Shown: positions 28,553-38,649 of the stretch, one piece after another
Numbering within the stretch: position 1 is the first letter of the stretch
How the letters are laid out: each line of letters opens with the position of its first letter
Source of the DNA: Euclidia mi
Lineage: Eukaryota > Arthropoda > Insecta > Lepidoptera > Erebidae
DNA: 64,000 nucleotides
Reading direction: 5' to 3'
Assembly (NCBI GenBank): GCA_944739405.2
Contig: OX123193.2
Span: 11,106,331 to 11,170,330, forward strand
Translations under genes and position numbers: made by a program
The notes under the pieces: generated by a model
What the model was told of the DNA's origin: nothing
The model's input: the letters and a program-made list of their open reading frames with translations, nothing else
Databases searched by the model: none

Positions 28553-30187
28553 CTATTGTTGCCTGGGCGGCGACCGTTGACCAGGACCAGGCAAGTCAAA
28601 ACGAGGGTGTGGCTTGAAGTCCTCAAAGGCGCGATGACATGATCCGCGCGCCATCTGTGGGGGGTCATAATGACGCACCCGCCCAAAACGAGGTGGGCGC
28701 GAGTCAAGGCGGGGACGCTCCGCCAAAGGAGGGGAATACCTGGGGCAGCAGTCATGGTGCTGGTGACGCTGAACAGCACATTCAGGTGCGCGAGAGAGAG
28801 GAGGCGTGCGCACGCTACGGTTCTCCAAGCGGGGCGAGTGGCGATCAATTGAGCGAGGCGACTCTCGGCTACGCGCCGGTGAGCCTCGGCTGCCACCTTC
28901 AAAACACCCGCCCGTGCGCGGCGTCGGCTGGTTGGACAAGCGGCCTACCTCTCTGGCATTCATGCAGAGAATGTCCAAATGCTGTCCTCCACAGTGAGGA
29001 CAGGGGCGAGAGTTTGGGCAGTCTCGCTGGTAGTGGGACCCCAAGCAAGAGAAGCAAAGGCGGCGGGCATTCGCGATGCGCCTACGAGAGGCGACATGAA
29101 GGTCCAAAAATGCCCTGCAACTGGCCGTTCTGTGCCCCGTGACCTTGCAGTCGGAGCACTCCGCTGGGCTCTGCGTGACCGCAAAGCGAGGAGGGCGCCG
29201 GTCAACATAGGCTCGGGTGTGAACGCGAGCCTGCTCCTTGACCTTGGGCGGCTGCGTCTTAGCCGGCGTGTCACCACCGGAGTCGTCCAAGACCCGGCAC
29301 TCATCCTCCAGGAACCTCTCCAGGTCAGCAAAGGGGGGCAGATTGTTCGCGCTATCCCCACCAAAGCGCTGCTCAAAACGCGACCTCAGGTCGGCAGGCA
29401 GCTTCTTCAGCACAATGTGCACCAATAGATAGGACCATTGGTCCACGGGCAGGTCAAGGCATTTAAGTGCGTTGATGGCCACCAAAAGCGGGTTCAAAAG
29501 TTGGGTGCGCAACCCAGAGACCCGGGTGAGCGTCGGCAAACCCAAAATCTGCTCGATGTGCGTGTCGGCGAGGCCACGTTTATTATGGTACCTACGGGTG
29601 ATTAGGTCCCGAGCCGTCTGGTACGCCTCGTCAGACACGGGCAGATGCTGGATGAGGCCCTTAGCCTCCCCATCCAGAACCGACATTAAATATGCCAATT
29701 TTTGTGCTAGCCGAAGGTCAGCCCTATCATTGACCAGGCTGTCGAACAAATTAACGAAGCCCAGGTAGCTTCCTAGGCAGCCATCAAAATGGGGGAGGTC
29801 CAAAGTAGGGAGCCTACTCACCAGCCCCGGTGCTGATCTAGGAAGCTCCTGCTTCAGGCCGGGTTGCCCTTCCCTATCGGCAACAAGTTGTCTCGCACTA
29901 TTGGAGACAGCATCATATAGGTCTAAGACCTGGGCATAGTCTTTGCTGACCTTATTTCGCTGGTCAGCGGTGAAATCGTTGACTGACACTTCGAGACAGC
30001 AAGCGCTGAAAGTGCGGAACTGCTGTTCCACTCTTGCCAGGCGATCGTCAATCCGCTCGTACCTTTGAAGTAAGGCCTGCTGGCGATCAGGCCGGTTCAC
30101 TAAAGCACTGGCCGAGGCAAACCAGCGCAAATCTGATGCAATAGCACCAGCAGCCGCACGCAAGTCCTTGATAGCTGACATAATCAA
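28553..30187 (-). CDS. BEL/Pao Gag of element 1
   Basis: A 544-codon open frame from ATG at 30187. The N-terminal half is helical (IKDLRAAAGAIASDLRW). The DUF1759-like middle has LPTLDLPHFDGCLGSYLGF and LAYLMSVLDGEAKGLI. Zinc knuckles follow: CSDCKVTGHRTASC, then CFSCLGSHYQRDC and CPHCGGQHLDILC. The Arg/Ser/Pro-rich tail (RSPARSRESPRS) probably binds RNA. It ends at TAG, after which the protease continues in the same frame, so the stop is either a mutation or a readthrough point. Confidence 0.88.
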   Translation of the reverse strand: MIMSAIKDLRAAAGAIASDLRWFASASALVNRPDRQQALLQRYERIDDRLARVEQQFRTFSACCLEVSVNDFTADQRNKVSKDYAQVLDLYDAVSNSARQLVADREGQPGLKQELPRSAPGLVSRLPTLDLPHFDGCLGSYLGFVNLFDSLVNDRADLRLAQKLAYLMSVLDGEAKGLIQHLPVSDEAYQTARDLITRRYHNKRGLADTHIEQILGLPTLTRVSGLRTQLLNPLLVAINALKCLDLPVDQWSYLLVHIVLKKLPADLRSRFEQRFGGDSANNLPPFADLERFLEDECRVLDDSGGDTPAKTQPPKVKEQARVHTRAYVDRRPPRFAVTQSPAECSDCKVTGHRTASCRAFLDLHVASRRRIANARRLCFSCLGSHYQRDCPNSRPCPHCGGQHLDILCMNAREVGRLSNQPTPRTGGCFEGGSRGSPARSRESPRSIDRHSPRLENRSVRTPPLSRAPECAVQRHQHHDCCPRYSPPLAERPRLDSRPPRFGRVRHYDPPQMARGSCHRAFEDFKPHPRFDLPGPGQRSPPRQQ

Positions 30188-30923
30188 AATTCAAAAGAGC
30201 CCGGACAAGCTTTAAATAAAATTAACAATCAAAACTTAATTTTTCTTAATTCTTTGAAACCAACAAAATATTTAGCCTGTTTACTGCTGGTACAAGCAAG
30301 TGACAGGTATCTACTGTCCAACAAAATTAATAGTTTCAATATATATTGACCCAAAACAAAGTCAAAGTTATCAAAAGTTGAACCTTCGAATAAGTTAATT
30401 GAAGTTATATATTCAAATAAATTAACTCATTACTTGCAACAGACAGACTGGCTGTATTATTTGAGATATACAATAGTAAGTAAGCACAGAATATGTGTTA
30501 CCTAACAATATTATCTATATTATAACAAAACAAAGTTTATTAATGTGACCCGCCCAAGTGGCAAGGTCAAGTTGATTGTTATAATGTTTATGAATATATG
30601 CAATAAACTAAATTTACTAAATTTATTGATACATACAGCTGTTATGTATCCAAACAAACTGACTTATTAATGCAACAACAAATTTAAGTTAGATTTTTCA
30701 ACAATACAAATCAACAATTACTGATTGAGGTTTTGTGTAACAATGTGTTTCAAATTATCTAGGTCAACTTATACAATTAAATATTATGTATTTTAGACAA
30801 TAACTGACCTGACAAACACTACAATACTGTCTAAAAGGTGAAATATATAGCTCATACAACACTAATCTGAGTTCAGATACAATCAACGGCTAAGATACAA
30901 CAGCGCTCTGCACCAAAAATTTA
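30188..30923 (-). other. 5' untranslated region of BEL/Pao element 1
   Basis: AT-rich non-coding sequence between the 5' LTR and the gag start codon; holds the candidate primer-binding site next to the LTR. Confidence 0.5.
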
Positions 30924-31512
30924 TTTCTAGAATTCGGGCTAAGAATGGGTATTTTTTAACAGAGATCAGTGGAAGCGATTAATTCATCCAGTCTTAGCCC
31001 AAGGCAAAGGATCTAAACACATGGACCAAGTTTCTTGGCGCTAAGAATTAAAACAAATGTCTTACCAAATATCTCCTGGTGATGTTCTTGAGTGGAGTCC
31101 TGGAGACAAGTTAGACACACACGAGACTAAAATTGGCCAATATTAGCAAGTGAATTATCTTTACTTTACCAGACTCCAACGCAGCGTCTTCAATGCACGA
31201 TGCAAGTTCACAGGATTCACAATTCAGTTTTGCAAATGTCAATGTTCGACTCAACTTTTGCCGGGCAAACCAAAGGCGGCAGTTTATAGTATTTGCAAGT
31301 TAATTCAATTCGCGTTAATTCAAAGGGCGATCAATTTATTAATTAGGTACAAGGCACGCGAGAGTGCAAACGGCGTGTTCATTTTTCAAGGCGGCAACGG
31401 AAGTGACAGTTCAGTGTAAACATTGTCAGAAATTTTCAATAGACTAAACAAAATGTTACTTAATCGATATAATCGATTTGACTTATAATAAAAACTAATT
31501 CTATTTCAAACA
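30924..31512 (-). repeat. 5' LTR of BEL/Pao element 1
   Basis: 589 bp, the same as 24052..24640 except for about four substitutions, including a TG to TT change at its plus-strand left end. The minus-strand sequence just inside it, TTTTTGGTGCAGAGCG, is the candidate primer-binding site. Confidence 0.92.
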
Positions 31513-31995
31513 ACACCAATACCAAGTATGAAAAGGGTGCCTTTTAAAAGACATGAATACTCTGAATCCCAAACTTGAGTTGGCTGAAAGGGGTGCAGAT
31601 GGAATATAATCAGGATAACCCCTAATTTATTTATTTGACTTCACTTACTTTGACTGTAAAATATTTACGGGACTTCCCCCAACCAGCAGATTCATGCCAA
31701 ATATTGATACTTAGATCCTATCTACAATCAATCATTAATAAATAATCATTATTAACTGCTAAAATAGGTTAAAAAATCACGAACAAACAACCTAATTCCA
31801 ATAATTTTAAATAATTAATTCGTATCAATAATAATAACTAGAGACCGGATAATATGCATTTGCATACATTTGCATAATTATGCATTTGCAAATTTAAGCC
31901 ATTTCCAGCGCTAATAGCATATTTTTCCTAAGATCTAGTGATGATGCATATAATCGCTATAATTTACAGTATTTTGTAGCTTTATTAATGGGACG

Positions 31996-32184
31996 GTGGA
32001 AGTTTTACTAGAAAATATAAGCGCTAACATAGCACCCATGTTCAAATTCTGCCCAGTTACCTCAGTAGATGTGGAGCGATCATTTTCGACGTATAAAAGT
32101 ATTTTGAATGATCGAAGACATAATATTACCACTGAACATTTAGAACTTTACTTGATTGTTAATGTTTACAAAAATATTATATAA
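31996..32184 (+). pseudogene. hAT transposase C-terminal (dimerisation) fragment
   Basis: The 62-codon frame has PVTSVDVERSFSTYKSILND, then RRHNITTEHLELYL, the hATC pattern (SVxxERxFS...L..R..LxxxxLexLl). The catalytic domain is missing. Confidence 0.75.
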
Positions 32185-32212
32185 TGTAACATGTCACTGT
32201 ATTAATTTTTTA

Positions 32213-32592
32213 AAGGCAGCGATAGCCTAGTGGAGATACCAACAGACTGCCATGCAGAGGGTATCGGGTTCGAATCCACGGCGCGCACCAATGACTTTTC
32301 GGAGTTATGTGCGTATTGAATTACTAATTATCGCTTGTCCCGTGCCTCGGAGAGCACTTTCAGCTGTTAGTCCCGGTTGTCATGAAGATCTTTGACAGTC
32401 GTTACAGGGCGTCAATACCTTCTAAATAAACTGACACTAGTCTAAACCATGGAATATTGCTATCCCTTCGGGTTGCAGAGGTCAGGCAGGCAGTCGCTCT
32501 GTGGAAAAGCTAATATCCAGCCAAATCCAGTTAGACTAGGAAGCGGACCCCAGATTGAAACTGGGATAACGCTAAGAGGATGATGATGATTA
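32213..32592 (+). repeat. tRNA-derived SINE (family B type) nested in hAT
   Basis: Head GGCAGCGATAGCCTAGTGGA, B-box GGGTTCGAATCC, body GTCATGAAGATCTTTGACAG, then ATCCCTTCGGGTTGCAGAGG and a GATGATGATGAT tail. Since it interrupts the hAT remnant, it is younger than it. Confidence 0.65.
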
Positions 32593-33097
32593 CTGTATTG
32601 ATTTTCGTCTATCAATGGATAGTTTACTAAATGTATGCTGATTTTGTAATAAAAATCTAAAACTTAATAGGTTTTTTTTTATTAAATACAATAAATTATA
32701 AAGACACATCTTACTTAATAAAATAAAACTTAAAACAAGTAGTTACTAACAAAAAACTTAAATCTAAAGGAATAATATTTACAAAACAAAAAAAAATTGT
32801 CATTTAATGTTGCTTATTATTCGGTCAGTTTTCGTGCATATTTCAAGCATTTTTTATGCATATTTGCATGCATATTTCAAGCTTTTTATGTTGCATATAA
32901 TCCGGTCTCTAATAATAACTTAAAATATACCGCATTAATCATGTTTCTTTTTTGATACCGGCAGCTTATTGCTTATCTTTTAGACCGATTTATAAAAAGG
33001 AGGACGTTCTCAATTCATTAGTATTTTCTATGTTTGGTTATCTCATACCAATACCAAGTTATTAATAAACTGACATAAATGTGCATGCTTTGTTCCG

Positions 33098-33352
33098 AAT
33101 AGCCAGGCTGTAGTGGCAATGGGCAGGGCACATAGCGCGAAGAACCGATGGCCGTTGGGGCGGGCGGGTTCTGGAGTGGCGAACACGTACCGGACGACGC
33201 AGGAGGGGTAGACCTCCCGCAAGGTGGACCGACGATCTGGTTAAGATCGCGGGAAGCGGTCGGATGCGGTTGGCTCAAAATCAGTCTGTGTGGAGAACCT
33301 TGGGGGAGGCCTATGTCCAGCAGTGGACGTCTCTAGGCTGGCATGATGAAAT
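33098..33352 (+). pseudogene. RTE-clade LINE 3' fragment
   Basis: The same C-terminal region as 7190..7440: QWAGHIARRTDGRWG, RGRPPARWTDDLVKIAG and YVQQWTSLGWHDEM are readable. It is a severely 5'-truncated copy with a TCCAGCAGTGGACG end. Confidence 0.75.
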
Positions 33353-33898
33353 GTGCTTGCTATTCGTAACTTAAGATTGGTGTGCAACTAAATATATGGT
33401 ATAGTAATTTCCATACATTTTCACGCATTGCGGTAAACATAACACCATATAAACACAATTTATTCGTAACATGTCTAAGAGAGGTAAGGGCATTTTGGAA
33501 TAGCTGGTTGATTTCACATTTATTTTATCTTTGACTTCTAGAATAGAGTACTGTACTTCTGTACTAAAATAGAGGTATTCCTCAAAGCGCACCTATTTTT
33601 AAACGCAATCAAAAAAGCTCAACAATAACATCTTTTTTTGCAGAAAACTGACTGAATTTCATTTTCATACCATTACGCGTTCATGAGAAAATAGTAATGA
33701 CTTTAAAATTATTCAAAATAATTTGCTTCGTACCAAATTTCAAGATTCTGAGTTCACGGGAAGTACCCTGTAGGTTTTGATTCCGTTGCGAGTTTCGAAA
33801 ATTAGCGGCAATTTGCAGCATAAACGGCTGTATCTTTTGGTTACGTTGGCTTAGAAGTTTGATATTTTCACAGCTTCAAGGAACAGTAGACTTGACTA
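33353..33898. other. no gene recognised
   Basis: AT-rich intergenic sequence; nothing supported. Confidence 0.4.
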
Positions 33899-34087
33899 TC
33901 TTAATATTTAAAATCCTTGCGTTACTGACTGACTGACAGACACGCTACAGCCGAAACTATTGGGCGCAGGAAGCTGAAATTTGGCATGTATGTTTCTTGG
34001 GGACCGTAGGTGTGCACTAAGAAGGGATTGCCCGAAATTCGGGTAAATTTAAAAAAAAATGCAGGCGTAGCTGCTGGCGTCCTCTAG
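33899..34087 (+). mobile_element. non-autonomous Helitron-like element, copy 3
   Basis: From TCTTAATATTTAAAATCC to CTCTAG between a 5' A and 3' T. It has an 18-bp internal deletion relative to the 207-bp copies, removing the CCCACGGGATCGGCC region. Confidence 0.7.
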
Positions 34088-34173
34088 TTTAATATAAATG
34101 TCAGTTTGATACCGCTACTTTATTCATATAAAAAGGGTCTTGACAGACGAACGGAAAACAAAGTGATCCTATA

Positions 34174-34209
34174 AGGGTTCCGTTTTTTCATTTCGAGGTA
34201 CGGAACCCT
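34174..34209. repeat. small hairpin repeat
   Basis: AGGGTTCCGTTTTTT and ...GTACGGAACCCT form an inverted repeat with a 10-bp stem. A related single arm (TAGGGTTCCGTA) is at 45484. Confidence 0.45.
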
Positions 34210-35258
34210 AAAAAAGTAAATAGCAAAGTTGTAGGTAATAAAAAGATCAAAACTTTTGTGTTTACACTTTATTTGCTTAACGTTGTTCTGTAATTCTGGC
34301 TTTATTTTTATTCTTTAAACTACAACATTTAAAATTGCATCAAATACATTTTTGAAAAGAGGAAATAAAAATATTTCGGGGTTGATTTAACCCCACTACT
34401 CACCAACCAGGTCTGCAGTTCCGTGTTAGGGTATAAATAGGAGAGGGTATGAGAGAAGTTTTCAGCTTGCCTCAAATACTTACTCAAATTTGATGCCAGC
34501 TCACGGACTATTAGCGATGCAAAGATTATCCACGCGCATCTGGCGGCAGAATTGGAACTTGTCTGAGACCTGCAATTCTGACAGCTTTAAATGCAACTTT
34601 GCTTCGAGAATATGGTGGTAATCATGTAAACTGTATAGAGCTGTCAAAAGTGTCAAAATTAGTAGTGATCTGTAAAATTGACGATCTGAGAAAATTTCTA
34701 AGTTTCGCCGCTTGAGTTGCTAGAATTTTAGCATCGCCAATAATATTGTTATCATGCCTAATGGTGCTGATACATTAAGCATTCGCCTGTAATGAGCATT
34801 CTTGCAAATTTTACAAAACAGAAAAACAAACCATTTCTTGATATAATTAATGGAATATACTTTTATGATGATTTAGCTTTAGTAATTAGTAGAGTGCTAC
34901 TAATAGGCCAATTTTATTACATTTATTCATTGCCGTTTAATTTGGCACAAACAAGAAAAAATATTATATTTTTACCGTTTCTTGCAATAATAACTTTGTA
35001 TAATTATTACTATAAAATCAATTCTAACAAACTAGCCATATTTCATGACTCAATCGCAGTCCACTGCTAGAAATAAGCCTCTCCCAACACGCGACACAGA
35101 ATACGCTCTTCTGCCTTCCGCATTCAGTCTATCCATACCAATAATCTCGGTTTAATACAAGTTCATGCCGAGGCCGACATGTGGAAAGGCTCCATTTACG
35201 TTGCGCAGCATCTCTCACGACTGATGCAGGCACTATGCCAGTATGACGATGTCGTAGG
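34210..35258. other. intergenic, MITE end at about 34752..34830; otherwise nothing
   Basis: GGTGCTGATACATT then GTAATGAGCATTCTTGC and AAAACAGAAAAACAAACC at 34752..34830 match the ends of the MITE family at 45545..46310 and 58605..58925. A TATAAATAG at about 34431 could be a promoter relic of an old LTR element, but no gene follows. Confidence 0.4.
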
Positions 35259-35791
35259 TGGTAGCGCCATCTACCTTCCTATCTGTAACTAATCGCATCA
35301 ACGTCAATGGTTGGTCGCTGCTTGGCCAATGCGAGCGATGCCTTTTGTTTCTATCCCTCTCCATCCCATCCCCAAGAAGGGGCACGCCTTTTTCGGATTG
35401 GTCGCCGCGAAACGTCGACGCGAGGGACAGTCCAGAACTTTCGAGAACATTCGATTCGCTAAATACGCTTCCGCGATACCGGATCGCACCGCGCCACTCC
35501 CGCTATAATTATTACCGCTTATATAAACCGATCGCAAGTGAAGGTGATTTGTGTAGTGAAGTGAATCAAGCAGCTTCCTCCCGAAACCACCAGGAGACTG
35601 CCCTTCTGAGACGAAGAAGATTGCCGAACAAGGTAAGTCCCCTTCATCCTTGAATATCCTATACCCACTCACAATCATCTCTCCCATTCCAATCCTAGGC
35701 GACCAAAACCCGCTATCCTTTGAATACAGTCCATTCCATTAATCCTTCCCAAGTCGCCTAGAACCTACGGTTTCGGTGTATCGCCGAACCA
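35259..35791 (+). repeat. 5' LTR of BEL/Pao element 2
   Basis: 533 bp, TG...CA. It contains a GCTTATATAAACCG promoter core near 35518. The open frames in both strands are repeated in the 3' LTR and are not genes. Confidence 0.9.
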
Positions 35792-36123
35792 TTTTTTTGA
35801 TCCATACGAGTCGGATTCATTTACGTTTTTATACGTTATATCGCTATACCTAGGCAGTTATAGCACCTAGCTATACTCCTAATATATTCACATAACCGTC
35901 ACATGGTTTCCGCCCGCATCAGTAGGTAAACTTTTATGTAGCTACCTACTTACTCAATTATTATTTCTGGAACTATCATAGTTGTCTTGTAAATCTCATA
36001 TTTCGAGCAACTTTTAATTCCACAGCTCTAAAGTGTTGCCTACTTAGCCTACTTAGGTAAAATAATAGGTACATTAGATATTCTTATTTTGTTTTGTTCT
36101 CATTAGCTTATACTTACGTAAGC

Positions 36124-38154
36124 ATGTCACAACAAAAGAAGTCACGCGTGTCGGAATACAAAGAGATGACAATCTTAGAAGCAAAACGCAATATTTTATT
36201 TGAGCGCATTCAAAACATATACGAGCGTTCAAAAACCGCATCTATGTCTGACAGTAATAGCGAAGCATTTCTCAGTTATTGTATGACAGTAGATAGTATT
36301 CGAACAGATTTTCATAAGTTGTTAGACGATTATAACGCAAGATTACTTTCTATTAATCCTGATGAAAAACCGAACTATCAGGCGTACACCTCATTCGAAG
36401 ACCTTTATTGTATTATTAAGCGTATAGAATCGCAATTGGAGGGTAAATGTTCAGCAGAGCCCGTTGCCCGCAAACCGAGATTACCGCCAATCGAGATTAT
36501 GTCGATTGACGGAGATATACGAAATTGGCCGTTTTTCTATGCGAGTTTTAAGTCTACAGTGCACGATAATGGTTCTCTGACAGATGCTGACAGGTTGTAC
36601 TATTTAATAGGTAAACTGTCACCGAAGGCCCAGTCCGTATTTGCAGGTGTCACACCCAGTGCTGAGAATTATCAGGTCATATTTCAGTCACTACTTGACA
36701 GATATCAAGACACGCGCGTCCTAGCGTCTACTTACTTTGACCAATCTTTAAATCTCAAACTGTCCGGCAACGCGTCTGTCGCGAATTTCCAGCTGTTTAT
36801 TGATAACTTCGTAACCGCGGTTAATTCTCTAAGGAACTTAAAATTAGAAGATCTCTCCGACTTTATGTTGCTTCAACTCGCTTTAAAAAAGTTTGACACT
36901 GATACAATTCGAGCATTCGAGATGACGGAACGCAATAATAAAATACCTTCACTAGATAGTTTTATTTCGTTCATCAAAGATCAGTGTCGAATATTTCATA
37001 ATACGCAGTCTGGTTCACCTGGCCCGTCTAACACTAACAGCAACAAACAAAGGTTGAATAAATCGCGAAATAGTAATAATAACTCGATCCCTAATCCACA
37101 ATCTTACGTAACATGCTCAGAATCTAATAGTAATAATTCACAGAAGTGTCTATGCAGTAATGTGGTGCACGACCATTTATATAAGTGTCCCACCTTCGAT
37201 AATTTGAATGCAACCGCTCGTTTTAAATGCGTTAAATATAACAAAGCTTGCATTAATTGCTTAAGCATAAAACATAAAACAAGTAATTGTTTTAGTAAGA
37301 CAAAGTGTCGCTTATGCAATAAAAAACATCATTCATTGCTACATTTCGATAAAGATAACCCGTTGTCAAGCCAAGCCGCTAACCTTGACACACTTACGTC
37401 ACAGGTGCAGGCCACGGTGACTTCCCCCTCCACGCCTCAGAATGAGATATCGTTGTGTACGACGTCCATTGCGCGGGCGACGCGCACGCGAGGATGGCAC
37501 TCGCGCATCTATAATGATCCGCGCAGGGCCAAAACGCAGTGTATGACGTCTAAGACTGTTCTGTTAGCGACAGCGCAAGTTATCGTATATGATGTTAATG
37601 GGTCGCCGCGCATGGTACGTTGTCTGCTAGATAGCGCATCTCAGACCAATCTAATAACATCGGAATGCTTCAAACGCCTCGGATTATGGAATAACTTTAA
37701 AAATACTAACTCAACCGTCAAAGGGATAGGCGGATCAGAAAAGCATTGCAGGGGTTCCGTAGATATTAAAATACATTCGTGTTTTGATAGGAACATTAAT
37801 TTTAACATTTCTTCGCTTATCGTGGAGCGTATTACGGACGCATTGCCGAACGCTAATGTAGACGTAGCATCACTCACTCACCTCGAGTCATTGCCGCTAG
37901 CAGTCGCGGAGTTTGCGAATCCGGCAGGCATTGATCTTTTGATCGGAGCTTCAATATTTCCGCACTTGCTACTAACTAAAATAGTACGTAGTGAGCGATA
38001 TGATTTACCGCCCGCTATTGAGACGGTATTTGGGTATGTGATTATGGGGACCGTACCTACGTTACATACTTCTCATTGTATTACGTCTTGTTGTTGTTCT
38101 GCTCTTCAAGAGATCAAGGTGGGTGCTAAAACTGTGTGTAAGATAAAGCACTAA
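36124..38154 (+). CDS. BEL/Pao Gag and protease of element 2
   Basis: The frame opens at 36094; the ATG at 36124 (MSQQKKSRVSEYKEM) is a likely start. The DUF1759-like Gag core has LPPIEIMSIDGDIRNWPFF and LYYLIGKLSPKAQSVFAG. Zinc knuckles follow with CINCLSIKHKTSNC and CRLCNKKHHSLLH. The protease has VRCLLDSASQTNLITS (DSAS in place of DTG/DSG), LIGASIFPHLL and GYVIMGTVPT. The frame stops at 38154, just before the tandem repeat, so the Gag-Pol polyprotein is cut here. It differs strongly from element 1, so the two belong to different BEL/Pao families. Confidence 0.88.
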   Translation: MSQQKKSRVSEYKEMTILEAKRNILFERIQNIYERSKTASMSDSNSEAFLSYCMTVDSIRTDFHKLLDDYNARLLSINPDEKPNYQAYTSFEDLYCIIKRIESQLEGKCSAEPVARKPRLPPIEIMSIDGDIRNWPFFYASFKSTVHDNGSLTDADRLYYLIGKLSPKAQSVFAGVTPSAENYQVIFQSLLDRYQDTRVLASTYFDQSLNLKLSGNASVANFQLFIDNFVTAVNSLRNLKLEDLSDFMLLQLALKKFDTDTIRAFEMTERNNKIPSLDSFISFIKDQCRIFHNTQSGSPGPSNTNSNKQRLNKSRNSNNNSIPNPQSYVTCSESNSNNSQKCLCSNVVHDHLYKCPTFDNLNATARFKCVKYNKACINCLSIKHKTSNCFSKTKCRLCNKKHHSLLHFDKDNPLSSQAANLDTLTSQVQATVTSPSTPQNEISLCTTSIARATRTRGWHSRIYNDPRRAKTQCMTSKTVLLATAQVIVYDVNGSPRMVRCLLDSASQTNLITSECFKRLGLWNNFKNTNSTVKGIGGSEKHCRGSVDIKIHSCFDRNINFNISSLIVERITDALPNANVDVASLTHLESLPLAVAEFANPAGIDLLIGASIFPHLLLTKIVRSERYDLPPAIETVFGYVIMGTVPTLHTSHCITSCCCSALQEIKVGAKTVCKIKH

Positions 38155-38157
38155 TTA

Positions 38158-38640
38158 GCTATGCTATGCTATGCTATGCTATGCTATGCTATGCTATGCT
38201 ATGCTATGCTATGCTATGCTATGCTATGCTACGCTATGCTACGCTATGCTACGCTATGCTATGCTACGCTATGCTATGCTACGCTATGCTACGCTATGCT
38301 ACGCTATGCTACGCTATGCTACGCTATGCTACGCTATGCTACGCTATGCTACGCTATGCTACGCTATGCTACGCTATGCTACGCTATGCTACGCTATGCT
38401 ACGCTATGCTACGCTATGCTACGCTATGCTACGCTATGCTACGCTATGCTACGCTATGCTACGCTATGCTACGCTATGCTACGCTATGCTACGCTATGCT
38501 ACGCTATGCTACGCTATGCTACGCTATGCTACGCTATGCTACGCTATGCTACGCTATGCTACGCTATGCTATGCTATGCTATGCTACGTTATTCTATGTC
38601 ATGCTAAGCTACACTATGCTACGCTACGCTACACTATACT
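38158..38640 (+). repeat. ATGCT/ACGCT pentanucleotide tandem repeat inside BEL/Pao pol
   Basis: About 95 copies of a 5-bp unit run from a uniform ATGCT start into a regular 10-bp ATGCTACGCT period and then into degenerate copies (ACACTATGCT). The unit has no stop codon in any of the three plus frames, so it encodes repeated MLCYA/MLRYA-type peptides and stays open into the reverse transcriptase downstream. It takes the place of the first part of the reverse transcriptase domain. Confidence 0.95.
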
Positions 38641-38649
38641 ACACTTCCG

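Larger units (their letters stand above)
24052..31512 (-). mobile_element. BEL/Pao LTR retrotransposon, element 1
   Basis: A 7.46-kb element on the minus strand has two 589-bp LTRs (24052..24640 and 30924..31512) and ACACC target duplications at 24047..24051 and 31513..31517. I count four differences between the LTRs, so the insertion is recent. The order gag, protease, reverse transcriptase/RNase H, integrase is that of BEL/Pao. The coding region is broken by several stops and a frameshift (see components). A G/C-rich purine tract (minus strand) lies directly before the 3' LTR. It was inserted into an older repeat whose uninterrupted relative is at 45110..45445. Confidence 0.93.
31839..32911 (+). 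mobile_element. hAT transposon deletion derivative
   Basis: The inverted ends are TAGAGACCGGATAATATGCA (left) and TAGAGACCGGATTATATGCA (right, reverse complement). Perfect 8-bp duplications ATAATAAC flank it at 31831..31838 and 32912..32919, as expected for hAT. Inside are the C-terminal dimerisation segment of a hAT transposase and a later SINE insertion (32213..32592). Most of the transposase is gone. Confidence 0.85.

Noticed and set aside
28639..29428. Plus-strand open frames of up to 167 codons opposite the BEL/Pao gag
   Set aside because: Antisense shadows of the zinc-knuckle and Arg/Pro-rich gag region; composition follows the opposite strand.
35258..35653. 131-codon open frame repeated at 41412..41807
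   Set aside because: It is within the LTRs of BEL/Pao element 2, with overlapping frames on both strands and no protein similarity.
38158..38640. CRISPR-like array
   Set aside because: The array is a simple 5/10-bp tandem repeat without spacers in a eukaryotic retrotransposon.
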